Origin: Oreohelix idahoensis
Lineage: Eukaryota; Mollusca; Gastropoda; Stylommatophora; Oreohelicidae
Assembly (NCBI GenBank): GCA_024509875.1
Contig: JAMPIV010008530.1
Location: 310,001-374,000 of the forward strand
Direction of reading: 5' to 3'
Length of the DNA: 64,000 bases
The notes below the pieces were generated by a model. It was not told the origin of the DNA and did not search any database. It saw nothing but the letters and a program-made list of their open reading frames with translations. A program made the position numbers and the translations under genes. Shown piece by piece: positions 10,218-20,708 of the stretch (positions within the stretch are counted from its first letter, which is position 1; each line of letters begins with the position of its first letter).

Positions 10218-10574
10218 TAGTATTAACGAAGATTCGGAATTCAGTGAAGCTGTAAAAGTTTGCACGCGAATCCCTTATACCAGTAGTCCAAGTGAAACGT
10301 CATGAAACGAAGAATGAAAAAATCCCGTCAGCTTTTCAGGAAAATATGTAAAAGGCGCGCATTGCATCGTGAAAGCTGAATTAAGCACCCATTTAAAGAG
10401 CATGCAGGCCTTTCAATGTTCCTCGTGGTACATTAACAATAAATCTCGGTACGTCTGACTACAAAGATCCAGTGAAGTTCAAATTGAAAACTTGTAAAAC
10501 AGAAAACATGTAGTACGGGCAAAAGTCACTGGATTAAACAATAAGTCAAATACAGATAAAGGTATTCCGATAGT
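10218..10574. other. Intergenic, no feature recognised
   Basis: AT-rich sequence without recognisable feature. Confidence 0.4.
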
Positions 10575-10740
10575 CGACCCTGCCGTAGGGGAGTAAAGTG
10601 TTCGATACTTTACCGTACTAGGTCCAGATTTTTTTTATTTTATGAGGTCGGTTGACCAGTTCCCTTGCTCAGAGCCTTAGCCTTCCCTATCTCAAGTGCA
10701 CATTCAGGTTCCCAATTACAGGTGGGTAGACTGTCGCGTT
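10575..10740 (-). mobile_element. SINE S1 fragment (head missing)
   Basis: Carries the S1 tail-side blocks CTGCCGTAGGGGAGTAAAGT, ACTAGGTCCAG and CAGGTGGGTAGACTG but stops before the A/B-box head. Confidence 0.6.
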
Positions 10741-10945
10741 TCTTGTATGTTTGTAGTTAATTATCTGGTTAAGAAAAGCTTTTGAGCTCCAGTAGCGTAT
10801 ATTCACGCTAACTACTGACGACAATTGTTGCTAAATTTAATATGTTCAGAGATTTCATTACGAGGTTTTCATGCTGCCGGCAACCCATCTTATAAAACTA
10901 ATTGCCCCAAAAACCATAGCTGTAAGTAGCATGCAGTCAACAAAA

Positions 10946-12443
10946 CGAAATTCCTGGACGATGTTGCAGGACAGAAGAGGCAGCACTGAGAAATGAACAA
11001 AGCACAGTATATAAAATAACTAAAACTATCAGCGGAAAACGGGGTTCAAACAATATTACGTTATTAAGAGACAAGCAAAGAAAGCTCATAACCACAGCAT
11101 AGGGGCAGGAAACAAGATGGGCAGAGCACTTCAGAGTAACACTGAATAAAGAACCACCAGAGACGCAGCTGAATGTTCCTGGGGCTGAAAATGATTTAGA
11201 CGTAAATACAGACATTCCACGAAGAGAAGAAATCATCATAGCTATCAAACGGTTAAAGAATGGAAAAGCTCCTGGTCAGGACAATTTAAATGCTGAGTTA
11301 TTTAAGACAGACCCCGAACAAGCAGCAGAACTATTAGAACCACTATTTGCACAAGTATGGAAAACAGAGACAACACCAAAGGAGTGGAATAATAGCCACA
11401 TTTCCCAAGAAAGGTGACCTTGCAGACTGCAACAACTGGAGAAGGAATAACTCTCCTCTCAGTTCCTAGTAAAATACTAGGCAGGATAATTATCCACAGA
11501 ATTTCAAAAGCAGTAGACCAAAAACTGAGGACAGAACAAACAGAATTCAGAAAGAACAGAAGATGTGCAGATCATATATTCACCCTCGGGAACAATATAG
11601 AACAGTGCTCCGAATGGCGGCTTTTGACAGTATACACATGGACTGCTAATGGAAAATACTGAGGGCTTATGAAATTTCCAACTGCGCTGTTTCCATCATA
11701 AAAAGCCTCTATGCTAACTTTACATGTAGTGCTGGGCAGAGCAACCTAACTTCTGATGTGAAGACAGGAGTACGACGGGGATGTCCTTTATAAACAACTT
11801 TATTTTTGACAGTCATTGACTGTGTGTGCGCCAGACAACAGATGGCAGTCCAAGAGGAATTAGATGGACAACGTTTTCTACACTGGAAGATCTGGAATAT
11901 GCAGATGACATTGCACTACTCGCACATTCACACCAGCATATTCAAGAAAAAACAGAGTGAATAAATATAGCCAGCAGGTGGGTCTGAGCATCAGTCTAAA
12001 GAAGACAGAGGTGATGACACTCAATGTGGGCAATCCTGAGCCCATAACAATAAGGAATCAGAAGCTGGAACAGACAGACACATTTACATACATAGGATGC
12101 ATAGAAACACCAGACGGCGGAACAAAGATATCAACAACAGAATGAATAAATCGAGAATAGCCTTTGCTAGTCTAAACAACATCTGGAAGTCCTCTCAGTA
12201 CAGCACAAACTGCAAATTAAGATTATATGAGAGCTGTGTAATTTCTGTGCTTCTCTATGGTGCGGAATGCTGGAGAGTAAAGAGAAGGAAATGTCGAAAT
12301 TGTCCTCTTTCCACACAATCTGCCTAAGGAAAAATTTCCGAATCTTTTGGCCGAATACCATCAGCAACCAAGAACTGCTTACTCGGAGTAACCAAGAGGA
12401 CATGCACACCATAATAGCTGGCAGACGCTAGACTTGTGTGTTG
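10946..12443 (+). pseudogene. LINE copy A, reverse-transcriptase ORF remnant (5' part)
   Basis: Degenerate non-LTR retrotransposon coding region, parallel to copy B at 36655. Frame pieces keep recognisable RT blocks: KRLKNGKAPGQDNLNAELF (11247 region), then LLSVPSKILGRIIIHRISKA, a QGC-type block changed to RRGCPL (about 11775), and the YADDIALLAH catalytic block (11899 region). Later pieces contain VGLSISLKKTEVMTLNVG and LRLYESCVISVLLYGAECW. Several frameshifts and stops and a ~60-bp deletion near 11625 make it non-functional. The ORF is interrupted at 12448 by a solo LTR and resumes at 14801. It supports the ancestral A-rich state against which copy B looks altered. Clade was not assigned. 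Confidence 0.85.
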
Positions 12444-12448
12444 GCTAC

Positions 12449-14800
12449 TGTGGTGAAATTACAGTGATGCAACGTTAAAATTCCTCCATTTATAAAGTAA
12501 ACAGGTAAAATAACATGTAGGGATAAAAATATAGGTAAGATACGCGGATACATTCTCGCCCATGCCCGCGTTTTCTAGCGCCATTGAAACTAACTAGTTA
12601 TAACATACAGACTAAACAAACTATCCTTTTAGACGGGGTGGAAACGGAGATAAAAGAAAAAAAATGTGACGGTCTGAACACGTGTTTGAATCTAAAGTCT
12701 AGAAGACGCAATTTGTAGTTTAAAGAAAAAAAATACGCCACTAGTTGACACAATCTAAGGAAATGGACAAAAAACGACCTTAGCTCTTGTTAGAAACAGT
12801 CGTATCTTAGACGGTTTACGGTAATTAGTCGTTTTCGTTTGAATATAGCGGCAAACGCCGTACACGAAGGTTCAAAAACAAATTTCAAAACTAACCTTGA
12901 AAAAAGTAGGTTTTTTCTTAATAATAAGTTTAGGAGAATAAAAACTAGCTAGTTTGATAGCCCATCTTAATCTGAGAAATAATATACTTTTAATTACGAA
13001 GACGGACAGATAACACGGAAGATATTGACGAAAGACTGTATTGTTCAATACAGACTAGCAGACAGTTTTTTGTGCATATTTTCACTAAAGTTACATTTTG
13101 ACGTCCTTGAGACTAAAAATGCAAAAACCAAACTGCAGGTGGACTAGGGGCAGGGTAGGAGGATAGTAGCTAAAAATAACCTAGCACAGAATCTTAGAAG
13201 TAGGGGGAGACAAAAAATTGTGTAGTTTTTTCTTGTAGTTTCGTCCAAAAACAAGTGTAATTTTGGGAAAAACCAAGTTGGGACGGACAGACCGACAGAA
13301 AAATACTACACACTAGACTGAGACTGGACCGAAATTTGACTTTGTAGTTTAAATATTTGAATAGTAGTGGGGAAGTCCGCTGATTGGACAGAAGATTTCA
13401 TATTGTAGAAAAAACTCTAGAAGCAACTGCTATTTTATAGAAGACTGTCCATTGACACAGTTCGTTAATGCTAGAGGTGTGATTTCCAGGAAATATATAT
13501 ATTATCAGTGGGACACCCTAATCTAGCCAGCAGCTCAGCTGAGTTTTGCTAGTACAACGTAACTGTGTTTTCAGTTTTGAATTGTGGTAAGGGAAAAAGC
13601 ATTTACTTTTTTTATTTTAATATTTTGAGGGATTGATACTGCCATATCATGAAAAATGATTACGACAAGTGAGTGCTTATTCTAGGTCCCCAGCGACAGA
13701 CCAGGGCCTAGAAGCAAACAAATAATATAAGAAAACATATCCAAGACTATAGAAGACAGATCTATATTTGAGATCAGTGGGAACATATCACCCACCTTAT
13801 TGGATGGAAGAGGAAACTATTGAACATATTTTGGATGCAATGCGGTCATGGGAAACTGGTACTATTTGATACCACCTGGGTGAGATGTGCTGAGTTGGTC
13901 AGAGAGATCTGACCTGATCTTTGTAATGTTTTTTTTTTCGTTGTTATGTGTAAAGATTGGTGCAGTAGGCAGTGTGTTGACACATGGCACAAATTTTGGT
14001 TTCAGAGTTTCTGGTCTGGCACTATGCTAGTGCCAGATGCTTGAAGAGGTCCAAGATTGGATGCCTAAGAAGCCTATCATTTTACTCCATCACTTGTGAG
14101 GAGTGGGCCACGTGAATTCTTTACTGCATCGTCACAGGCCAAATAAGTTGAATACCTGGCCTGCTGTAGATTCATCAAACTGTTTCCACCAAGAAATAAA
14201 TAAACCAAATCCTGGTTGATAAAAACTATATTTCAGTACTATATTTCCAAAACAATGAACATTGTGAACAGAGATCGGGTATGATGACATCGCCCCGACT
14301 AAACATCCAGTGCTAGTTTTCCCAAGACACTGTAGTTAGTGTTAATATTAACCAATGTAAACATATATCTATGTACAAAATTTGCATTTGATTATTTAAT
14401 ATATATATGCACTTTTATTGATAAATACATATTGTTTCAGACGTCCTGACCATAAGAAAATTTGGCTCAGGACTAAATAAATTCAAAAAATTATAACTTT
14501 AACTTCTAAAGCCAGTGTTAGTTGAGTTGATCATAGAGCTTATTATTATTATTATTAGAATTAGTGTTTACATGTGTGTGTCAGTGTATTTAAATTACCT
14601 ACACATCACATTTCATTACCCTAGACATTAAACGTAGCTAACATACATAATAGTAGAATAAGTCTGTTTGAGGTCATAAGTGGTAGCAGAAAGGCATTCT
14701 GTAACTCACATAAACTTTTATCATCAGGAGCCTTCACAGCTGACCTCATCCAGTACACTAGGTACATAGCAACCACACAATAACATCAAAAACCACTACA
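12449..14800 (+). mobile_element. Solo LTR (2352 bp) of a GMR1-like Ty3/Gypsy family
   Basis: Starts TGTGGTGAAATT and ends AACCACTACA, flanked by the 5-bp duplication GCTAC (12444-12448 and 14801-14805). Excising it with one duplication restores LINE copy A to continuity with copy B. Blocks such as GTATTTAAATTACCTACACA, ACCCTAGACATTAAACGTAG and CCTTCACAGCTGACCTCA align with the 3' part of the element-1 LTR. No internal coding region is present, so recombination between the two LTRs has removed it. Diverged from element 1, so it represents a related family. Confidence 0.85.
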
Positions 14801-15092
14801 GCTACGTCCTCAGAAGAAACCCCGATGTCATCACAAGAACAGCTATGCTATGGACCCCTGAAGGAAAGCGAAAGATAGGCCGACCAAAAACAACTTGGCA
14901 GAGAACTGTGGAGGCAGAGAACTGTGGAGGCTGAGATGCAAAGAATGAACCAGAGCTGGGGCACTGTACGAAGGATGGCCGCTGACCGAGCAAAGTGGAA
15001 GCAGTTTGTTGCTGCCCCTACAAAACTCCACCAGGCTTGATGGCCACTGACTGCTTTAACAGTCGCGGTTAAGGATCAAAGAAGAGGAGGAT
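14801..15092 (+). pseudogene. LINE copy A, C-terminal part and 3' end
   Basis: Continuation of copy A after the solo LTR: frame pieces encode LWTPEGKRK-type sequence (here with changes), RPKTTWQRTVEAE and a tail matching copy B to GGATCAAAGAAGA. It contains an 18-bp internal duplication (GCAGAGAACTGTGGAGG repeated at about 14903-14936). Confidence 0.8.
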
Positions 15093-15228
15093 ACTTAATG
15101 AGGTCTCGTCTTCTGGTCACGAGGGACTAACTAATAAGACTACTCGTAATTCCTTTCGAAAAATGTTTGGCTGCATTTTAATGTTCAAGAGGTTATTCCG
15201 ACTACGCAGAAACCCGTTTTAACAAACG

Positions 15229-15337
<109 letters not shown>

Positions 15338-15344
15338 TATTACA

Positions 15345-15500
15345 ACGACTTCATCGCTGTCTTTTCCTTCTCCAGTTATAGAGCAAAGCCAGGTATCTAT
15401 ATACAGCTGGATAGACTGCAGCGTGAAGATACCATCAGTCGAACCCGTCACCTTTGCAACGAGAGACCAGCGCTCTAACCACTCTGTCAACCAGGCAGAT
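15345..15500 (-). mobile_element. tRNA-derived SINE (family S1)
   Basis: Minus strand: head GCCTGGTTGACAGAGTGGTT and AGAGCGCTGGTC (A box), then GGGTTCGACTG (B box). The tail side ends in the (TA)n run. Confidence 0.7.
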
Positions 15501-15804
15501 AGAGAGGGAACTGGTTCCCCCCCCCCCCCCTCTCGATGAGGGGACTTAGTACAGCGAAGTCTCTAACATACATATCACTACCCTAAGGCAGTATACGCTA
15601 TGGAACTACCTAATACAAAGACTAGCAGGTGAATACTAACACTGAAACCGGGGAGTGGGGGGGGGGGGGGAATAAAATAAATAAGTATTTACTGATGAGG
15701 CTGATATACCTGGGGTGTGGTTCTTACGAATCTTACATGCTTACATTATAGGCCTACCTCGGTCAGCAAGGTAAACAAAAAGTGAAGAGTAGTTCTACAG
15801 AAGA
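15501..15804. other. Intergenic with C and G homopolymers
   Basis: A C run at about 15517-15530 and a G run at about 15657-15670; otherwise no feature recognised. Confidence 0.6.
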
Positions 15805-15990
15805 TATTACCGTAGGGAAGTAAAGTGTTCGACACTTCACCATTCTAGGTCCATCTTCGCCAGGTGGGGTGAGCAGTTCCCTTCCTCGCCGCTTTTGTCG
15901 TCCGTAACTCAACAGCAGAGTAAGGCGCCCATTTACAGCTGGATAGACTGGCCGCTCCGTATTTAGAACACAGTGCTTTTGCTGCAATAG
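15805..15990 (-). mobile_element. SINE S1 fragment (head missing)
   Basis: Tail-side S1 blocks: TACCGTAGGGAAGTAAAGTG, TTCTAGGTCCATCTTCGCCA, TTTACAGCTGGATAGACTG. The tRNA-like head is absent. Confidence 0.6.
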
Positions 15991-17065
15991 TCCAGGATTC
16001 ATGTGCACTTGCAGAGGTGGTTTCTGTAGGAACTTGTTTCTCATGAGGAGGTTGACACCCCCATACACAACCTCACGTTTGTTGCCTTCTACGACATGCA
16101 TCAGTAAGCAGTGGTTTTATTCCTTCCCTGTTCTCCTCAGAGACACCGGGAATTGCACGTGTCGTGGAATATTCTAATCCACATATATAAATTATCAAGT
16201 AAATATAAAGCCTAATAAATACATATAATAAATAAAGGAAGAAGAATGGTAAAGAACAGTGCTGTCACAATGACAGTACTCGAAATCCCCTTGTTTTCTA
16301 CTGCGTATGCAAATTGTAACGTTTCACGTTGATATTAAAGGCCTTCTGCAACATACACGCGTTTCCCAAACACACAATAAAATGTGCTGCCTTTCTAAGA
16401 AAAACCTTGAAATATGCAAGTTGACCTAAATTTTAAATTCCATTCATGTCTTTTTCTACACTATGTTACCAAAAACAAAAGACAGATGGACTAAAGGATA
16501 GCGAGAAGGGAGAGGCAGAAAGCCGAACACTAAACACGCGTCGCGCGATACACAAATGCTGCCATCACGCGTGTAAGACTACATGCACTAACTTTATTTC
16601 AATCGACAGTGATAAATTCACTACCCTTCCCAGAGTTAGGTTTTAAAACCTGAAAAACGCTTATTGGGGAAACCTGACATTCTACTGTTTTATGTCCGAA
16701 ATCCTGACATTAGTCTGACAGTACAGCAGGACAGGTGGCGGTTCTCACATAAAAAAAAAAAAAAACAACTACACGACTATCCTAGAAATTGCATATTTTG
16801 AACGCAGCCACTTAGCTCTTTTAAATTGGTATATTTGGGTTCCTTAGGGCTTGCTGACAAAGAATATGTACAACGTTATGCAAATAGTCTAGGAATTGAC
16901 AAGTTATAGCCAAAATAAAATGATGGTGCTGTCAGACAACACCCAAAATCAGAATCGCTCAGTGGTAGATTTTTTTAATCCACCATTGTACGGGAAATGG
17001 GCCACAAGTTACATTTGAACTGATTGGCTGGAATGATATGTAAGGCTACACACGATTAGTCGGAC

Positions 17066-17073
17066 TATAAATA
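17066..17073 (+). promoter_or_regulatory. Predicted TATA box of element 1 LTR
   Basis: TATAAATA in the sequence CGGACTATAAATACTATC; the identical copy in the 3' LTR is at 24273-24280. Placement about 180 bp before the polyadenylation signal is sensible for a U3/R boundary. Confidence 0.55.
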
Positions 17074-17250
17074 CTATCTTTGGTTGTTAGGGGAGACGTA
17101 GGAAGTTAAAATTTTTTCAAATACTTGTCGAAACGTGGCTCCATTGGCTAGACTCGCTGATATACTCACTTAGGAGCGTTAGTTCGAGACCACTAGTCAA
17201 ATAAGCTTGATAAAGCAACAATGCGTTGAAGCCAGCTCATATTTTTGCTA

Positions 17251-17256
17251 AATAAA
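17251..17256 (+). terminator. Predicted polyadenylation signal (LTR)
   Basis: AATAAA in GCTAAATAAAAGCCTGG; the copy in the 3' LTR (24458-24463) would serve the transcript. Confidence 0.5.
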
Positions 17257-18621
17257 AGCCTGGAACATAAGCAGAGGGGAATTTGTGCCAGTAGTTGTGC
17301 CAGAATTCATTGCTAATCAACGTATCTGTGTTTGTTTCCATGAATTGTGGTAAGCTTGAAACATTCAGTATCTTTTAATGAAAATTGAATGTGAATTGTT
17401 AATTTATGCCTGTATATATGTGTAGTTCAGTAGCAAACCTGATGTAAAGCCTATAATGCTCCAGCCTGAACAGAAGGTGTCGGAGGAAAGTAAAACTGCA
17501 TGGAATGGCCAAACAGTACACTGACACCTAGATTATTGATTAGACAGAAATAATGCTGGAAGTGCAGAGGCGTAGTAACCATTAAGGAGGTAAATACTGG
17601 TATAAAGTATTTCAGATGAAGCTGACAGTTGGCCTAACGCTCTGAACTCAATGTTTGTGATGTATTGTGCTCAGTGTAAAAAGAGAGTATAAATTAGTTA
17701 TGAAGTAGAAGGTACATCCTTCTTGTTTTCAGGGACCGTGGTCTTGATGGTATTGAGCAGCACCTGGTCAGAGCTTTGCTGAATCCAGAGTCGGACAGCA
17801 TACTCCTTGGTCCATTTAGCTATCAGTGAGGTGTCTCCAGAGCCGAGGGGAGAGTCGAGCAGAGGAGTCTGTTCCTGCCGCCATCACGCCAGATAAGCTG
17901 ATGTGGCCAGCTGAGCTCAAAATTATGTACCCCCAGCTTAAAATGACCTTGTAAAAATAACATTAAGAGGGGAATTAAATTGTGTTAATATCAGGAACTG
18001 AGAACATCTCCAATAATAGTTCCCATAAAGACAAACTATTGAAGTCATGATGACAAATACCAACAGAGCTTGAACAAAACAAAACCAGTATTACCTCATA
18101 TTACTACTACACAACTGACACACATAGGATACTTTTAATAATATATGTCATTACCATATTCATATTGATAAATTCTGTACATATAACTTGTAAGTAAAAT
18201 TGATTGTGATTCCTGGTTCCCTTTGTTTTTGAATCAGGACACATATTCATTCATAACAGCAATGAATACATATTGTTATTTGAAAAGTTATCAGTGACTC
18301 CTTTAAGATATCCTTTTAGAGTGTTATATGTATGTGAGTGTCACAGTGTTGTCAAGTGTGGTGGAATAAATTAAATTGTTTATCTGTCTGTTGTTGTTAT
18401 GACTTACACTTCATCATACACATACCCTAGACATATAACGTAGTCATCACACTATTCCAGAATAATTCTGACTGAGATATATATATATATATATGTGGCA
18501 GCAAGTAAGGTTATCTATAATACACTACTCTCATTAGATATAGATACCTTCACAGCTGATCTCAGTCAGTACACTAAGTCCCCCTATAAATATTTATAAC
18601 ATCCCACTTCACCACATATAT

Positions 18622-18640
18622 TGGGGTCTCGCTCTTGGGA
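18622..18640 (+). other. Element 1 primer-binding site
   Basis: TGGGGTCTCGCTCTTGGGA begins five bases after the LTR, starts with the TGG complementary to tRNA CCA ends, and resembles the site in element 2 (TGGTCGCTCGTCCGCGGGA at 50775). The tRNA identity cannot be assigned by eye. Confidence 0.55.
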
Positions 18641-18820
18641 TTTTGAATCTTTCCCTATTAAAAATATTGGGGGTAATTTACTTCAGGGAATATAAGAATT
18701 AAAAGGTATCCTTGGGTGGAATTAAATAAGGTTGAGCTCACGGTGCCTGTGTTGTCCATTAGATATATAGTTAGAAATTGAATTGTTGGTTAGACATTGT
18801 ATAAACTTACCTGATAGACA

Positions 18821-20626
18821 ATGGCGGACCTGGCCAAGTTTCGATCTGCTGCTGTTCAGACTGCAAAAGAGTTAGGATTAGATGGGCAAGTTATGGTTGC
18901 CTATGTCACTACGGAATGTGACAAATTTATTGAACGCGAAGAAAGAAGGTTTGAAGCCGAAAGAAAGTTAGAGGCTGAAAGGGAAATTAAGAAGTTACAA
19001 TTTGAGGCTGAGGCTGAGACTAAGAGGTTGCAGATTGAGGCTGAGGCTAAGAAATTGGAAGCAGAAGAAAGAAGATTGACTGCCGAAAGGGAAGACAAGA
19101 GATTAGCTGAAGAAAGGGAAGAGAAGAAATTAGCTGCAGAAAGGGAAGAGAAGAAATTAGCTGCAGAAAGGGAAGAGAAGAAATTAGCTGCAGAAAGGGA
19201 AGCAGAAGATAAGAGATTAAAAAGGGAACATGAGTTACGACTCAGGGAATTTGAGTTTCAAGGCCATGCTCCTGAAAATGGTGCCAGTCCCTTTGCCTCT
19301 GATGCCACTGCTAGCCAAGGAGCCTCAACCTCAGCTATGAATTTTCATTTAGATCATTTTGTTGAGAAAGACGATGATATAGAGAGCTACCTAAATAGGT
19401 ATGAACTATTAGCTACCACGTATGGGTTAGAGAGAGAAAGGTGGAGCTTAAAGTTATCTCAGGGACTTCGTGGGGCAGCTTATGAAGTTTTTGCAAAAAT
19501 GAGTAGAGGTGATCAGGAAAATTATGACATGCTAAAGCAGGCTCTTTTGTTAAGATATGAAAAGAATGCAGAATTCTATAGGAAAAAATTTAGGAATGCT
19601 AAACTACTGTCAGGTGAAACCTATCACCAGTTCTCTGCACGAATAGAGACATACTTGGAGAAATGGACTTCTCTGGGGAAAACCCAAGATCTTAAGGAAA
19701 TGGTCCCTATAGAGCAATTAAGAGAGTCCATGGCTCCAGACCTGAGAAAGTTTCTCATGGAACAAGGTGCAGAGAGGCTGGGTGAGTTGCTAAATGTTGC
19801 TGAAAGGTATCAAGCAGCTCAAGCAGAGGTAACAGGTAATAAAAAGAAACAGGTGGACAACTTTAGGGCACCACAGAACTTTAATAAATTTGATCCTAAG
19901 GATCAAAAAAAAGGTAAGCACCAATTTGATAGGCCACGGTATGAAAATAAAAATAAATTCCCACAATTCGATGAAAGGAAATATGATGAAAGAAAATCTT
20001 TCAACCAAGGAAAAAGGTGGTGTAAAAATTGTAAGATGAACAATCATGACACTGACCATTGTAGAAGGAAACCTCCTCATTTTGCTGCTATGACATCGGG
20101 GAAAAAGGAAAAGAAGGGCAAACCTGAAGAATTACAGGAACCATACCACCCCCCAGTGTGTGAAGATGTCATCTGTAATGGTGTCACTATAAGATGTTTA
20201 TATGATACCGGTTTAGATTACGATTCCGTTGTGAGTTCTCACCTGGTGCAGGCCGATCAATACACCACAGAAACAGTGGAGATTCAAACTGCAACCAAGG
20301 ATGTAGCTACCATGACACTTCCCGTCGCCCGAATAAAAGTGAAAACGCGATATGTGGAAGGAATCATAAAAGCAGCAGTGATAAATGAGCCAATCTACCC
20401 TCTAATATTGGGGTGTAGATATGTCTTCTTGGGGAATCCCAAGAGACCTGTGATATTGGCAACAGTACAGACCAGATCACAGTCAAAAAAGGAGGAGGAT
20501 AATCCCATCCATTCTCACCCAGATGAGATGAGGAAGGCACAGGCTGAGGACAAAAAACACTCAAGCCATGTTTCAAGAAGTTGCCCAAATCTCATACACC
20601 TCCAGGCAAGGGAGAGTTTTATATGA
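18821..20626 (+). CDS. gag: Element 1 Gag-protease polyprotein (601 aa)
   Basis: Capsid/nucleocapsid and protease of element 1, acting in the virus-like particle. Residues 28-150 are a highly charged Glu/Arg/Lys coiled coil with three tandem REEKKLAAE units. Residues ~175-335 resemble the retrotransposon Gag capsid fold (FHLDHF, ESYLNRYELL, WSLKLSQGLRG, LREFL-like block). A canonical CX2CX4HX4C knuckle is C401, C404, H409, C414. A retropepsin active site LYDTG lies at 460-464 and a flap/ILG-type block YPLILGCRY near 528. The ATG at 18821 follows the leader by 204 bp. The frame leaves homology with element 2 at the A6 run 20552-20557, so the last ~24 codons are out-of-frame sequence. The protease is thus fused to Gag rather than to Pol. 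Confidence 0.92.
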   Translation: MADLAKFRSAAVQTAKELGLDGQVMVAYVTTECDKFIEREERRFEAERKLEAEREIKKLQFEAEAETKRLQIEAEAKKLEAEERRLTAEREDKRLAEEREEKKLAAEREEKKLAAEREEKKLAAEREAEDKRLKREHELRLREFEFQGHAPENGASPFASDATASQGASTSAMNFHLDHFVEKDDDIESYLNRYELLATTYGLERERWSLKLSQGLRGAAYEVFAKMSRGDQENYDMLKQALLLRYEKNAEFYRKKFRNAKLLSGETYHQFSARIETYLEKWTSLGKTQDLKEMVPIEQLRESMAPDLRKFLMEQGAERLGELLNVAERYQAAQAEVTGNKKKQVDNFRAPQNFNKFDPKDQKKGKHQFDRPRYENKNKFPQFDERKYDERKSFNQGKRWCKNCKMNNHDTDHCRRKPPHFAAMTSGKKEKKGKPEELQEPYHPPVCEDVICNGVTIRCLYDTGLDYDSVVSSHLVQADQYTTETVEIQTATKDVATMTLPVARIKVKTRYVEGIIKAAVINEPIYPLILGCRYVFLGNPKRPVILATVQTRSQSKKEEDNPIHSHPDEMRKAQAEDKKHSSHVSRSCPNLIHLQARESFI

Positions 20627-20708
20627 AGAACAAACTGATATATAGGAAGGCTGGATCTGAATCCAATGGTCACGGACAGCTGGTCCTTCCCACTTCATAT
20701 AGACTAAA
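20549..20708 (+). other. Gag-Pol junction with two frame changes
   Basis: After the A6 run (20552-20557) the frame one base back encodes a stretch homologous to the protease-integrase linker of element 2 (TLKPCFKKLP, then GKGEFYMKNKLIYRKAG), and it reaches a TAG just before integrase. Integrase is another base back. Two indels, or one programmed shift plus one indel, are needed for a continuous polyprotein. Confidence 0.7.

Larger units (their letters stand above)
16160..18616 (+). repeat. Element 1 5' LTR
   Basis: 2457 bp, TG...CA. A TATA-like TATAAATA lies at 17066-17073 and AATAAA at 17251-17256, so U3 is about 0.93 kb, R is short and U5 about 1.3 kb, which is exceptionally long. A minus-strand open stretch (17698-17883) is shared with other family members. 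A 66-codon sense frame at 16446 occurs in both LTRs only because they are copies. Confidence 0.95.

Noticed and set aside
16446..16646. 66-codon sense frame identical in both element 1 LTRs (also at 23651)
   Set aside because: Identity follows from the LTRs being recent copies. The frame is not kept in the older LTR at 51765-54132.
20549..20560. Programmed -1 frameshift site at the A6 run in element 1
   Set aside because: The run is not in the exact heptamer phase, the downstream frame meets a TAG before integrase, and element 2 is continuous here. An indel is simpler.
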